DNA of 64,000 nt from Stenotrophomonas mori (GTDB lineage Bacteria; Pseudomonadota; Gammaproteobacteria; Xanthomonadales; Xanthomonadaceae): contig NZ_JAIKTS010000001.1 in the NCBI RefSeq assembly GCF_023556335.1, forward strand, positions 1,364,001-1,428,000, read 5' to 3'. A program made the position numbers and the translations under genes. Shown piece by piece: positions 44,639 to 54,102 of the stretch. Below the pieces are notes generated by a model. The model did no database searches and was not told the origin of the DNA. It saw nothing but the letters and a program-made list of their open reading frames with translations. The stretch's first letter is position 1, and each line of letters opens with the position of its first letter.

Positions 44639-45730
44639 ATGAAACTGCATACGACCGGCCTCGCCGCCCTTTCCCTGGCCATCGCGCTGGGCCTGTCGGC
44701 CTGCGGCGGCAAGAGCGACTCCGCCGCGCCGCCGCTGGGCAACGCCGCGGACCCGGCCACTGCGCCCGCGGGCGACAAGGTGGCCGCCGAGATCTCCGGC
44801 GCCGGTGCGTCGTTCATCTTCCCGCTGGTGTCGCGCTGGTCGGCCGACTACAACGCCGCCACCGGCGCCAAGATCAACTACCAGTCCATCGGCTCGGGCG
44901 GCGGCATCGCCCAGATCAAGGCCGGCACCGTCGACTTCGGGTCGTCGGACAAGCCGCTGTCCTCCGAAGAGCTGGCGCAGTCCGGCCTGGGCCAGTTCCC
45001 GTCGGCCATCGGCGGCGTGGTCCCGGTGGTCAACCTGGAAGGCCTGCAGCCGGGGCAGCTGCGCCTGAGCGGCGCGCTGCTGGCCGACATCTACCTGGGC
45101 AAGGTCAAGACCTGGAACGACCCGGCCATCGCCGCGGCCAACCCGGGCGTGACCCTGCCCGACACCAAGATCACCCTGGTGCACCGCTCGGACGGCTCGG
45201 GCACCACCTTCAACTTCTCCAACTACCTGTCCAAGGTCAGCGACGAGTGGAAGCAGCGCATCGGCGAAGGCACCTCGGTGCAGTGGCCGGACGGCGTGGG
45301 CGGCAAGGGCAACGAGGGCGTGGCCTCCTACGTGCAGCAGATCAAGGGCTCGCTGGGCTACGTGGAGCTGGCCTACGCGCTGCAGAACACGATGCCCTAT
45401 GCCTCGATGCAGAATGCCGCCGGCAACTGGGTGCAGCCGACCGCCGAGACCTTCGCCGCCGCCGCGGCCAGCGCCGACTGGGCCGGCGCCCGCGACTTCA
45501 ACCTGGTCATCACCAACGCCCCCGGCGCCGACGCGTGGCCGATCACCGCCACCAACTTCATGCTGATGCACAAGCAGCCCAAGGATGCCAAGCGCAACCA
45601 GGACACCCTGGCGTTCTTCAAGTGGGCCTTCGAGAACGGCCGCGAGCAGGCCGACGCGCTGCACTACGTGCCGCTGCCGGCCGACCTGGTGACGCAGATC
45701 GAGCGCTATTGGACCAGCGAATTCAAGTGA
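44639..45730 (+). CDS. pstS: Phosphate-binding lipoprotein PstS (second copy)
   Basis: The product is 363 residues from ATG 44639 (GGAG 7 nt upstream; ATG 44627 is an alternative). It has a lipoprotein signal ending LGLSAC, so unlike the first copy it is membrane-anchored, and a 30-residue Ala/Pro linker precedes the binding domain. The domain has the same contact motifs (GAGASFIFP, SGGGIAQI, DFGSSDKPL, HRSDGSGTTF). It is the first gene of the pstS-pstC-pstA-pstB-phoU operon. A strong hairpin after it (45745-45768) may keep its mRNA more abundant than that of the permeases. Confidence 0.93.
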   Translation: MKLHTTGLAALSLAIALGLSACGGKSDSAAPPLGNAADPATAPAGDKVAAEISGAGASFIFPLVSRWSADYNAATGAKINYQSIGSGGGIAQIKAGTVDFGSSDKPLSSEELAQSGLGQFPSAIGGVVPVVNLEGLQPGQLRLSGALLADIYLGKVKTWNDPAIAAANPGVTLPDTKITLVHRSDGSGTTFNFSNYLSKVSDEWKQRIGEGTSVQWPDGVGGKGNEGVASYVQQIKGSLGYVELAYALQNTMPYASMQNAAGNWVQPTAETFAAAAASADWAGARDFNLVITNAPGADAWPITATNFMLMHKQPKDAKRNQDTLAFFKWAFENGREQADALHYVPLPADLVTQIERYWTSEFK

Positions 45731-45744
45731 TGGCAGTCCCGGGA

Positions 45745-45768
45745 CCGCGCGGCGGGGACGCCGCGCGG
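45745..45768 (+). other. Intercistronic hairpin between pstS2 and pstC
   Basis: CCGCGCGGCG / CGCCGCGCGG is a perfect 10-bp stem with a GGGA tetraloop, 15 bp after the pstS2 stop, with no T-run. Such hairpins protect an upstream mRNA or attenuate downstream transcription. Confidence 0.6.
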
Positions 45769-45809
45769 CGCCCTCGCCGGTCCCCCTTCCTACAGGCCAC
45801 GCCATTGCC

Positions 45810-46778
45810 ATGAACGCTACTGCGTCGTCCCTTCCCCTGCCCTCCACGCGCGACCAGCGCGACGCCCGCAACGACCGTCTGTTCCGCGGGGTCCTGATCG
45901 TCACCGTGGCCCTGGTATTGACCGCGCTGGCCTGCGCCGCGCTGTCGATGCTGTGGGGCGGCCGCCACGCCCTGCAGGAGCAGGGCCTGAGCTTCTTCTA
46001 CTCCGCCGACTGGAATCCGGTGGAGAACCGCTTCGGCGCGCTGGCGCCGATCTACGGCACCCTCGTCACCGCGCTGATCGCGATGCTGATCGCGGTACCG
46101 GTCAGCTTCGGCATCGCCTTCTTCCTCACCGAGGTCGCGCCGCGCTGGCTGCGCGGCCCGGTCGGCACCGCGATCGAGCTGCTGGCCGGCATCCCCTCGA
46201 TCATCTACGGCATGTGGGGCCTGTTCGTGCTGGTGCCGGTGATGACCGAATACGTCACTCCGCTGCTCAACGAAACCCTGGGCGAGCTGCCGGTAATCGG
46301 CGCGCTGTTCCGCGGGCCGCCGCTGGGCATCGGCATGCTCACCGCCGGCTTCGTGCTGGCGATCATGGTGATCCCGTTCATCTCCTCGGTGATGCGCGAG
46401 GTGTTCCTCACCGTCCCCACCCGGCTCAAGGAATCGGCCTACGCGCTGGGCTCCACCAAGTGGGAGGTGAGCTGGGACATCGTGCTGCCCTACACCCGCT
46501 CGGCGGTGATCGGCGGCATCTTCCTCGGCCTCGGCCGCGCGCTCGGCGAGACCATGGCGGTGGCCTTCGTGATCGGCAACAGCGTGCGCCTGACGCCGTC
46601 GCTGCTGGAGCCTGGCACGACCATCGCCGCACTGATCGCCAACGACTTCGGCGAGGCCACCGAGACCTACCGCTCGGCCCTGCTGCTGCTCGGCTTCGTG
46701 CTGTTCATCGTCACCTTCGTGGTGCTCGCCATCGCCCGCCTGATGCTGCTGCGCCTGTCCCGCAAGGAGGGCAACTGA
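45810..46778 (+). CDS. pstC: Phosphate ABC transporter permease PstC
   Basis: This 322-residue inner-membrane protein has six helices. It contains LLAGIPSIIYGMWGLFVLVPV, typical of PstC, and the EAA-like loop LKESAYALGSTKWEVSWDIVLP, which couples to PstB. It forms the phosphate channel with PstA. Its TGA stop shares one base with the pstA ATG (TGATG), indicating coupling. Confidence 0.94.
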   Translation: MNATASSLPLPSTRDQRDARNDRLFRGVLIVTVALVLTALACAALSMLWGGRHALQEQGLSFFYSADWNPVENRFGALAPIYGTLVTALIAMLIAVPVSFGIAFFLTEVAPRWLRGPVGTAIELLAGIPSIIYGMWGLFVLVPVMTEYVTPLLNETLGELPVIGALFRGPPLGIGMLTAGFVLAIMVIPFISSVMREVFLTVPTRLKESAYALGSTKWEVSWDIVLPYTRSAVIGGIFLGLGRALGETMAVAFVIGNSVRLTPSLLEPGTTIAALIANDFGEATETYRSALLLLGFVLFIVTFVVLAIARLMLLRLSRKEGN

Positions 46779-47650
46779 TGTCCGCCGTCATCAAGACCTC
46801 GCAGGGGCTGTACCTGCGCCGCCGCCTGCTCAACGCCGCGGCGCTGCTGATGGCCTGCGCCACCGCCGCGTTCGGGCTGCTGTTCCTGGGCTGGATCCTG
46901 TGGACCCTGCTGTCCAAGGGGCTGCCCGGCATCAACCTGGACCTGTTCACCAAGATGACGCCGCCACCGATGCAGGAGGGCGGGCTGCTCAACGCCTTCT
47001 TCGGCAGTGCGGTGATGTGCGCCCTGGCCATCGCCATCGGCACCCCGCTGGGCGTGGCCGCCGGCACCTGGCTGGCCGAGTACGGCAACGCCCGCAAGGC
47101 CGGCACGGTGGTGCGCTTCGTCAACGACATCCTGCTGTCGGCGCCGTCGATCGTGCTCGGCCTGTTCGTCTACACCCTGTACGTGATGCAGACCGGCGGC
47201 AACTTCTCGGCGTTCGCCGGCGCGCTCTCGCTGGCCTTCATCGTGCTGCCGGTGGTGATCCGCACCACCGACGAGATGCTGCGGCTGGTGCCGGTGCAGA
47301 TGCGCGAGGCGGCGCTGGCGTTGGGCGTGCCGCAGTGGAAGGTGATCGTGCAGGTGCTGTACCGCAGCGCCATGGCCGGCATCGTCACCGGCATCCTGCT
47401 CGCCCTGGCGCGGATCAGCGGCGAGACCGCCCCGCTGCTGTTCACCGCCTTCGGCAACCAGTACTGGAACAGCAACGTGTTCCAGCCGATGGCCTCGGTG
47501 CCGGTGGTGATGAACCAGTTCGCCGGCAGCCCCTACGAATCGTGGCAGGTGCTGGCCTGGGCCGGTGCCCTGGTGCTGACCCTGTTCGTGCTGCTGGTCA
47601 GCCTGTCCGCACGCGGCCTGCTGCTGCGCAACCGAATCTCAAACGACTGA
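46778..47650 (+). CDS. pstA: Phosphate ABC transporter permease PstA
   Basis: The product is 290 residues from ATG 46778. It has six helices with [18 protein letters not shown] and the coupling loop [39 protein letters not shown] is the conserved PstA periplasmic region. It is coupled to pstC by a 1-bp overlap, and pstB begins 4 bp after its stop. Confidence 0.94.
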   Translation: MSAVIKTSQGLYLRRRLLNAAALLMACATAAFGLLFLGWILWTLLSKGLPGINLDLFTKMTPPPMQEGGLLNAFFGSAVMCALAIAIGTPLGVAAGTWLAEYGNARKAGTVVRFVNDILLSAPSIVLGLFVYTLYVMQTGGNFSAFAGALSLAFIVLPVVIRTTDEMLRLVPVQMREAALALGVPQWKVIVQVLYRSAMAGIVTGILLALARISGETAPLLFTAFGNQYWNSNVFQPMASVPVVMNQFAGSPYESWQVLAWAGALVLTLFVLLVSLSARGLLLRNRISND

Positions 47651-47654
47651 TCCC

Positions 47655-48497
47655 ATGGACCTTGCCATGAACGACCTCAACAACCCCGTGCCCATGCAGC
47701 GCATCAACGTGCATGCCTCCAACCAGGAGCTGCAGGCGCCGGCACCGGTGAAGCTGGCCGCGCGCGGCCTGGACTTCTACTACGACAGGTTCCACGCGCT
47801 CAAGAACATCCACCTGGAGATCCCGGAGAAGCGCGTCACCGCACTGATCGGGCCGTCCGGCTGCGGCAAGTCGACCCTGCTGCGCATCTTCAACCGCATC
47901 TATGCCCTGTACCCGAAGCTGGAAGCGCGCGGCGAGGTGCTGCTGGACGGCGAGAACATCCTCTCGCCCAAGTACCCGATGAACCGCCTGCGCTCCAAGG
48001 TCGGCATGGTGTTCCAGAAGCCGGTGCCGTTCCCGATGACCATCTTCGAGAACGTGGCCTACGGCATCCGCCACCATGAAAAGCTGTCCAAGGCCGAGAT
48101 GAACGTGCGCGTCGAACAGGCCCTGCGCCAGGGCGCGCTGTGGGACGAGGTCAAGGACAAGCTGGGCCAGAGCGCGCTGGGCCTGTCCGGTGGCCAGCAG
48201 CAGCGCCTGTGCATCGCCCGCGCGGTCGCGCTCAGGCCGGACGTGCTGCTGCTGGACGAGCCGACCTCGGCGCTGGACCCGATCTCCACCAGCCGCATCG
48301 AGCAGCTCGTGGAGGAACTGAAGAACGACTACACCATCGCCATCGTCACCCACAACATGCAGCAGGCCGCGCGCGTGTCCGACTTCACCGCCTTCATGTA
48401 CCTGGGCGACCTGATCGAACACGACCGTACCGACGTGATCTTCTCCAACCCCTCCAAGCAGCAGACCGAGGACTACATCACTGGCCGCTTCGGGTGA
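47655..48497 (+). CDS. pstB: Phosphate ABC transporter ATP-binding protein PstB
   Basis: This 280-residue ATPase has Walker [11 protein letters not shown]-loop [12 protein letters not shown], signature LSGGQQQRL, Walker B VLLLDEP and switch His in VTHNMQQA. It is the typical PstB and energises phosphate import; with PhoU it also relays phosphate status to PhoR. The first 30 residues before the fold are variable, and ATG 47667 is an alternative start. It is followed 145 bp later by phoU. Confidence 0.95.
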   Translation: MDLAMNDLNNPVPMQRINVHASNQELQAPAPVKLAARGLDFYYDRFHALKNIHLEIPEKRVTALIGPSGCGKSTLLRIFNRIYALYPKLEARGEVLLDGENILSPKYPMNRLRSKVGMVFQKPVPFPMTIFENVAYGIRHHEKLSKAEMNVRVEQALRQGALWDEVKDKLGQSALGLSGGQQQRLCIARAVALRPDVLLLDEPTSALDPISTSRIEQLVEELKNDYTIAIVTHNMQQAARVSDFTAFMYLGDLIEHDRTDVIFSNPSKQQTEDYITGRFG

Positions 48498-48642
48498 AGC
48501 GGGCCGCCACCGCGCGTACACCACCTCCACCGCAATGACGCCGGCGCCACGACCGGGCCCCCCGGGACCGGCGCAGCCCTGCCCGGCCCCTCGAACACGC
48601 CGCCTTCGGCACATCCGCATCCGTCATCGCCCAGAGACCTCC

Positions 48643-49353
48643 ATGAACACCCATCCCAACGAGCACATCGTGAAGAGTTACGACGAAGAGCAGCAGCGCC
48701 TGGTGGCCGAGATCGTGCGCATGGGCGAGATGTCCGTCGCCCAGCTCGAAGCCGCGCTGGACGTGATCGAACGCCGCGACGAGAAGGCCGCCCAGCGCAT
48801 CGTCGCCAACGACGAGGCCATCGACCAGATCGAGCAGCAGATCAGCCATGACGTGATGCGCCTGGCGCTGCGCGGTCCGATGGCCCGCGATCTGCGCGAA
48901 ATCCTCGCCGGCCTGCGCATTCCTTCCGACATCGAGCGCATCGGCGACTACGCGGCCAATGTCGCCAAGCGTTCGATCGCGCTGGTCACGGTCCCGCCGA
49001 TGCCGCAGATCCAGGGCCTGCGCGCCCTGGGCCGGCTGGCCGCGCAGCAGGTTCGGCGCGCACTGGCGGCCTACCGCGACAACGACGCCGATGCCGCCCT
49101 GGCGTTGCGCAGCGACGACGCCCGCCTGGACGCGCAGTACACCGCGCTGTTCCGCGAGCTGCTCACCTACATGATGGAAGACCCGCGCAACATCACCCCC
49201 TGCACCCACCTGCTGTTCATGGCCAAGAACCTGGAGCGGATCGGCGACCACGCCACCAACATCGCCGAGAACGTCTGGTTCCTGGTGCATGGCGACGCAC
49301 CGCTGCCGCCGCGCGAGAAGCTCGACGAGACCAGCACCGTGGACCAGGCCTGA
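48643..49353 (+). CDS. phoU: Phosphate signalling regulator PhoU
   Basis: The product is 236 residues from ATG 48643; the in-frame codon at 48535 would add a Pro/Arg tail. It consists of two three-helix PhoU repeats, each with the metal-binding E-R-I-G-D pattern (SDIERIGDYAANVAK in the first, KNLERIGDHATNIAE in the second). It damps PhoR-PhoB signalling when PstSCAB senses enough phosphate. It is the last gene of the pst operon and is followed by the 88-bp tandem array. Confidence 0.95.
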   Translation: MNTHPNEHIVKSYDEEQQRLVAEIVRMGEMSVAQLEAALDVIERRDEKAAQRIVANDEAIDQIEQQISHDVMRLALRGPMARDLREILAGLRIPSDIERIGDYAANVAKRSIALVTVPPMPQIQGLRALGRLAAQQVRRALAAYRDNDADAALALRSDDARLDAQYTALFRELLTYMMEDPRNITPCTHLLFMAKNLERIGDHATNIAENVWFLVHGDAPLPPREKLDETSTVDQA

Positions 49354-49362
49354 GCCCGGCCC

Positions 49363-49951
49363 GGCATCATCGGCAAGGCCCCAGCGGGGCGAGGCCGCGC
49401 TCTACATGTACCGGATGAGCGGCCTGTAGCGCCGGGCCCCGCCCGGCGGAGGCATCACCGGCAAGGCCCCAGCGGGGCGTGGCCCCGCTCTACATGTACC
49501 GGATGAGCGGTCGGTAGCGCCGGGCCCCGCCCGGCGGAGGCATCACCGGCAAGGCCCCAGCGGGGCGTTGCCCCACGCTGCATGGCCCGGATGAGCGGTC
49601 GGTAGCGCCGGGCCCTGCCCGGCGGAGGCATCACCGGCAAGGCCCCAGCGGGGCGCGGCCCCGCGCTGCATGTCCCGGATGAGCGGTCGGTAGCGCCGGT
49701 CCCTGCCCGGCGGAGGCATCATCGGCAAGACCCCAGCGGGGCGCGGCCCCGCTCTACATGTCCCGGATGGACGGTCGGTAGCGCCGGGCCCTGCCCGGCG
49801 GAGGCATCACCGGCAAGGCCCCAGCGGGGCGTGGCCCCGCTCTACATTTCCCGGATGGACGGTCGGTAGCGCCGGGCCCCGCCCGGCGGAGGCATCACCG
49901 GCCAGGCCCCAGCGGGGCGCGGCCCCGCGCTGCATGGCCCGGATGAGCGGC
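49363..49951. repeat. Tandem BIME array, 88-bp period, 6 full units plus a partial
   Basis: Units begin at 49363, 49451, 49539, 49627, 49715, 49803 and 49891, exactly 88 bp apart. Each unit has a palindrome CCCCAGCGGGG / CCCCGCT ending in CTAC (GTAG-headed on the minus strand), then ATGT/ATGG spacer, then a GTAGCGCCGGGC / GCCCGGCG palindrome on the plus strand. Units differ by a few substitutions, mostly in the loops and the CTACATG spacer. The array fills the gap between convergent phoU and rlmB and has no coding potential. Confidence 0.92.
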
Positions 49952-49964
49952 CGGCAGCGCGGGC

Positions 49965-50711
49965 CTACGCCAGGCGCTGGCGCACGGCTTCGAACAGCGC
50001 TACGCCGGTGGCGACCGACACGTTGAGGCTTTCCACGTCGCCGAGCATCGGGATCCGTACCAGGCCGTCGCAGGTCTCACGGGTCAGGCGGCGCAGGCCG
50101 TCGGCCTCGCCGCCCATCACCAGGGCAACGTTGCCGCGCAGGTCCAGCTGGTGGAGGGTCTGTTCCGCCTCGCCGGCCAGTCCGTACAGCCACACGCCCT
50201 GTTTCTGCAGGCCTTTCAGGCAGCGCACGAGGTTGGTCACCGCCACCACCGGGATGCGGTCGGCCGCGCCGGCGCTGGTCTTGCGCACGGTGGCGTTGAC
50301 CGGCGCGCTCTTGTCCTTGGGGATGACCACCGCGGTCACGCCGGCGGCGGCCGCACTGCGCAGGCAGGCGCCGAGGTTGTGCGGATCCTGCACTTCATCC
50401 AGTACCAGCAGCAGGGCCTTGCCGGCCGCCGCCTCGACCAGCCCGTCCAGTTCCTCCTCGGCCCACAGCCGGGCCGCGGCGTAGCGCGCGACCACGCCCT
50501 GGTGGCGTACCTGGCCGGCCACGCCGCCCAGCGCCTGCGCGGCGACCCGGCGCACATCGATGCCCTTGCGCCGGGCGTTCTCTTCGATCTCGACCAGCCG
50601 CGCGTTCTTGCTGCCGGCCTCGATCAGCACCTCACGGACGTTGTCCGGGTCCTTTTCGATCGAGGAGGCCACGGCATTGACGCCGACGATCCACTGGTTC
50701 TGCTTGCTCAT
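49965..50711 (-). CDS. rlmB: 23S rRNA (guanosine-2'-O)-methyltransferase RlmB
   Basis: The product is 247 residues from ATG 50711 (the longer open frame upstream is not conserved). It has an N-terminal L30e-like substrate-binding domain (about 5-80), then a SpoU knot domain with DPHNLGACLRSA (motif 1), GGEADGL (motif 2) and IPMLGDVESLNVSVATG (motif 3). It methylates G2251 in the 23S P-loop. It lies downstream of rnr on the same strand, the arrangement also found in E. coli. Confidence 0.94.
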   Translation of the reverse strand: MSKQNQWIVGVNAVASSIEKDPDNVREVLIEAGSKNARLVEIEENARRKGIDVRRVAAQALGGVAGQVRHQGVVARYAAARLWAEEELDGLVEAAAGKALLLVLDEVQDPHNLGACLRSAAAAGVTAVVIPKDKSAPVNATVRKTSAGAADRIPVVAVTNLVRCLKGLQKQGVWLYGLAGEAEQTLHQLDLRGNVALVMGGEADGLRRLTRETCDGLVRIPMLGDVESLNVSVATGVALFEAVRQRLA

Positions 50712-50842
50712 TGCGGCCCGCGCGGGAGGGTGGGAGCCGGTAATGGTAGTGCATCCCCCGGCGCCGGCGGCATCGCCGCCGGCATGCGCGGCGTGCGCCG
50801 CGGCCCGCACGGGGGCCGCGGCCGGGACACCATGTCCGCCGC

Positions 50843-53290
50843 TCAGTACTTCTGCTTGGTGCGCTTGGCCGGCTTGCCGCGCGGCGGCAGCGGCGGCACC
50901 TCGTCCTCCAGCACGGTGCCGTCGAGCCGCTCGACCAGGCGGAAGTCGATCTTGCGCTCTTCCATGCTGGCCTTGAGCACCAGGATGCGCACCCGGTCGC
51001 CGAGCCGGAACTGGTTGCCGCGGCGGTCGCCGGTCAGGGTCTTGCGGACCGGATCGAACTGGTAGTAGTCGTGCGGCAGCTGGGTCACGTGCGCCAGGCC
51101 GTTGACCTTGGAGTCGTCCAGTTCAACGAACAGGCCGAAGCTGGTCACGCCGCTGATCACGCCGTCGAACTGGCCGCCGACATGCTTCTCCATCCAGGCT
51201 GCGCGGAAGCGCTCGTCGACCTCGCGCTCGGCCTCGTCGGCGCGGCGCGCGCGCTCGGAGCACTGCAGCGCCAGCGCCTCCATCTCCCGCGGGGTGTAGG
51301 CGTACTTGTCGCGCGGCCCGCCGCTGAGCGCGTACTTGATGGCACGGTGCACCAGCAGGTCCGGGTAGCGGCGGATCGGCGAGGTGAAGTGCGCGTAGGC
51401 GTCCAGGGCCAGGCCGAAGTGGCCGTTGTTCTCCGTGGTGTACACCGCCAGCGACTGGCTGCGCAGCAGCACCGACTCCAGCAGCGCCGCATCCGGGCGC
51501 TCGCGCACCTTCTTCAGCAGCTTGGTGTAGTCGCCCGGCTGCACCTTGCCCCACGGCGGCAGGCTGAGCTTGAACTCCTTGAGGAACTCCAGCAGGTCGG
51601 CGTACTTGGATTCCGGCGGCCGCTCGTGCACGCGGTACGGTACCGGGATATGGCTGGCCAGCAGGTAGCGCGCCGCCTCCACGTTGGCGGCGATCATGCA
51701 CTCCTCGATCAGCTTGTGCGCATCGTTGCGCACCAGCATGCCGGCCTGGGTGACCTCGCCGCGGTTGTCCAGCACGAAGCGCACTTCGGAGGATTCGAAC
51801 TCGATGGCGCCGCGGCGCTGCCGCGCCTTGGCCAGGATGCGGTACAGCTGGTGCAGGCTCTGCACCTGCGGCAGCACCGGGCCGAGGGCGGCCTTGGCGC
51901 CGGCGTCGTCCTCGCCCACCGCGCTCCAGACCTGGGCATAGGTCAGGCGTGCGTGCGAGCGCATCACCGCCTCGTAGAAGCGCGATGCGGTGACCTCGCC
52001 CTTGCGGTCCACCTGCATGTCGCAGACGAAGCACATGCGGTCCTCGTCCGGGCGCAGCGAGCAGATGCCGTTGGACAGCGTCTCCGGCAGCATCGGCACC
52101 ACGTAGCCGGGGAAGTACACCGAGGTGGCGCGGCGCTGCGCTTCCTCGTCCAGCGGCCTGCCGGGGCGGACATAGTGGGACACGTCCGCGATCGCCACGA
52201 CCAGGCGGAAACCGTCGCGGTTCGGCTCGCAGTAGACCGCGTCGTCGAAATCCTTGGCATCCTCGCCGTCGATGGTCACCAGCGGCAGGGTGCGCAGGTC
52301 CTCGCGGCCGCCGAGCATCGCCGGCTCGACCGTCATCGGGATCGCGGTGGCCTCGTCCAGCACCTCCGGCGGGAACTCGTGCGGCAGGTCGTGGCCGTGG
52401 ATGGCGGTCTCCACCACCAGCGACGGGGTCAGCCGGTCGCCGAGCACGGCGATGATCCTGCCGATCGACGGACGCCGCGAATCCGGCGGGTGGGTCAGTT
52501 CGCACACCACCAGCTGGCCGTCCTTCGCGCCGCCGGTGGCGTCGGCCGGGATCTGGATGCTGCGCTGGATGCGCTTGTCGTCCGGGACCACGTAGTTGAT
52601 GCCCATCTCGACGCTGAAATGGCCGATCAGGCGGTTGATCCCGCGCTCCAGCACGCGCGCGATGCTGCCCTCGCGGCGGCCGCGGCGATCGATGCCGGTG
52701 ACGTTGGCCAGCGCGCGGTCGCCGTGCATGACCTTGCGCATCTCATACGGCGGCAGGAACAGGTCGTCGCCGCCCTCGTCCGGGCGCAGGAAGCCGAAGC
52801 CCTCCGGATTGGCGATGACCACGCCGGGGATCAGGTTGGTGACCAGCACCGGGGCGAAGCCGCCGCGGCGGTTCTGCACCAGTTGGCCGTCGCGCACCAT
52901 CGCGCCCAGGCGCTTGCCCAGCGCATCGGCACGGTCCGGCTCGGTGAGGCCCAGCTGGGCGCCGATCTCGGCGGCCGTCTGCGGCCCCTCGCAGCGGTCC
53001 AGCAGCTGCAGGATCGCCTCGCGGCTGGCGATGGGCTGCGCATAGCGCTCGGCCTCGCGTGCCGCGTAGGGATCGTCGAAGGCCGGCCCCGGCGCGGGGC
53101 GCGAACGGCCGCGGACGAAGCGCTTGGCAGGTGGAGTGTCGGCGCCCTTGGCGCGCGGGCCCCTGGCCGGGGCGGCGGGGGTGTCCGGCATCCACGGCGG
53201 AAGCGCGGCGGATTCGCGGGACGCGCCCGGCTTGGCACCGGGGACGGACTTGGGGGACTTGGCGGCCCCGGGGGTCTTTTTGTTTTTCAT
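50843..53290 (-). CDS. rnr: Ribonuclease R
   Basis: The product is 815 residues from ATG 53290 (KNKKTPGAAK); a start at 53314 is possible. The order is a basic N-terminal tail, a winged-helix domain (REAILQLLDRCEGPQTAAEIGAQLGL, about residues 88-115), cold-shock domains (about 150-290), the RNB catalytic domain with the metal-binding Asp cluster IDGEDAKDFDDAVYC near residue 340, and a C-terminal S1 domain (GVISGVTSFGLFVEL, about 705-780) plus a short Lys/Arg tail. It degrades structured RNA 3' to 5'. rlmB follows 131 bp downstream of its stop. Confidence 0.95.
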   Translation of the reverse strand: MKNKKTPGAAKSPKSVPGAKPGASRESAALPPWMPDTPAAPARGPRAKGADTPPAKRFVRGRSRPAPGPAFDDPYAAREAERYAQPIASREAILQLLDRCEGPQTAAEIGAQLGLTEPDRADALGKRLGAMVRDGQLVQNRRGGFAPVLVTNLIPGVVIANPEGFGFLRPDEGGDDLFLPPYEMRKVMHGDRALANVTGIDRRGRREGSIARVLERGINRLIGHFSVEMGINYVVPDDKRIQRSIQIPADATGGAKDGQLVVCELTHPPDSRRPSIGRIIAVLGDRLTPSLVVETAIHGHDLPHEFPPEVLDEATAIPMTVEPAMLGGREDLRTLPLVTIDGEDAKDFDDAVYCEPNRDGFRLVVAIADVSHYVRPGRPLDEEAQRRATSVYFPGYVVPMLPETLSNGICSLRPDEDRMCFVCDMQVDRKGEVTASRFYEAVMRSHARLTYAQVWSAVGEDDAGAKAALGPVLPQVQSLHQLYRILAKARQRRGAIEFESSEVRFVLDNRGEVTQAGMLVRNDAHKLIEECMIAANVEAARYLLASHIPVPYRVHERPPESKYADLLEFLKEFKLSLPPWGKVQPGDYTKLLKKVRERPDAALLESVLLRSQSLAVYTTENNGHFGLALDAYAHFTSPIRRYPDLLVHRAIKYALSGGPRDKYAYTPREMEALALQCSERARRADEAEREVDERFRAAWMEKHVGGQFDGVISGVTSFGLFVELDDSKVNGLAHVTQLPHDYYQFDPVRKTLTGDRRGNQFRLGDRVRILVLKASMEERKIDFRLVERLDGTVLEDEVPPLPPRGKPAKRTKQKY

Positions 53291-53338
53291 CGGCCCCCAT
53301 GGTACCTGCTGCAACGTGGACGCCGCTTGTACGGGCCG

Positions 53339-53367
53339 TTGACAACCGGCGCCGGCGCCACCAGAAT
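53339..53367 (+). promoter_or_regulatory. Promoter of tRNA-Leu copy 1
   Basis: TTGACA (53339-53344), a 17-bp spacer and CAGAAT (53362-53367) form a near-consensus sigma-70 promoter, with a GC-rich discriminator before the tRNA. Confidence 0.8.
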
Positions 53368-53380
53368 CGCCGCCCGGATC

Positions 53381-53465
<85 letters not shown>

Positions 53466-53483
53466 CGATCCGGAACCGTCAGG

Positions 53484-53504
53484 ACCCGCGCAAGCGGGTT
53501 TTTT
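53484..53504 (+). terminator. Terminator of tRNA-Leu copy 1
   Basis: ACCCGC-GCAA-GCGGGT is a perfect stem with tetraloop, followed by a run of six T. Confidence 0.9.
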
Positions 53505-53565
53505 CGTTTCCGGCGCCGGCCATCGCGACCCTCGCCCGCCACCGCCCCGTCCCGCACCGGCCGTA

Positions 53566-53594
53566 TTGACGTTTTCGCCCGGCCTGCGCATAAT
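53566..53594 (+). promoter_or_regulatory. Promoter of tRNA-Leu copy 2
   Basis: TTGACG (53566-53571), 17-bp spacer, CATAAT (53589-53594). Confidence 0.8.
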
Positions 53595-53608
53595 TCCGCT
53601 CCTGAGTC

Positions 53609-53693
<85 letters not shown>

Positions 53694-53710
53694 CGACTCA
53701 TGACCGATCA

Positions 53711-53732
53711 AACCCGCGCAAGCGGGTTTTTT
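53711..53732 (+). terminator. Terminator of tRNA-Leu copy 2
   Basis: AACCCGC-GCAA-GCGGGTT followed by T residues; the stem is the same as that of copy 1. Confidence 0.9.
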
Positions 53733-53815
53733 CATGCTCGTTCCGACCACGCACGGCGCGTCACGCCATGGAGGGCGGCGGGCATGCCGGACCTGGCGGA
53801 ACAGCCGCCCGGGCA

Positions 53816-53844
53816 TTGACAGGATGTCCTGTCCACGCCACAAT
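53816..53844 (+). promoter_or_regulatory. Promoter of tRNA-Leu copy 3
   Basis: TTGACA (53816-53821), 17-bp spacer, CACAAT (53839-53844). A perfect inverted repeat GACAGGA-TG-TCCTGTC (53818-53833) overlaps the -35 and the spacer. Confidence 0.8.
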
Positions 53845-53858
53845 TCCCGTTCTGAGTC

Positions 53859-53943
<85 letters not shown>

Positions 53944-53956
53944 CGACTCACAGCAG

Positions 53957-53984
53957 AAAAAACCCGCGCAAGCGGGGTTTTTTT
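53957..53984 (+). terminator. Terminator of tRNA-Leu copy 3
   Basis: AAAAAACCCCGC-like stem: AACCCGC-GCAA-GCGGGGTT with an A-run before and seven T after, so it could also stop transcription from the opposite strand (the efflux operon). Confidence 0.9.
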
Positions 53985-54102
53985 GTGCCCCGTTGTTGGC
54001 CGGGCATGGAGCATCGGAAGCCGCTGCAGCCCCTGCCGCCCGCACGGCGCGGGCGGACGGCAGGCGCGGGGCCCGTCCCGAAGGGCGGAACGCCGCGCGG
54101 CG

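Noticed and set aside
35445..49951. Repeat arrays (113 bp and 88 bp) as CRISPR
   Set aside because: Whole units are repeated with no unique spacers, and each contains two palindromes; there are no cas genes.
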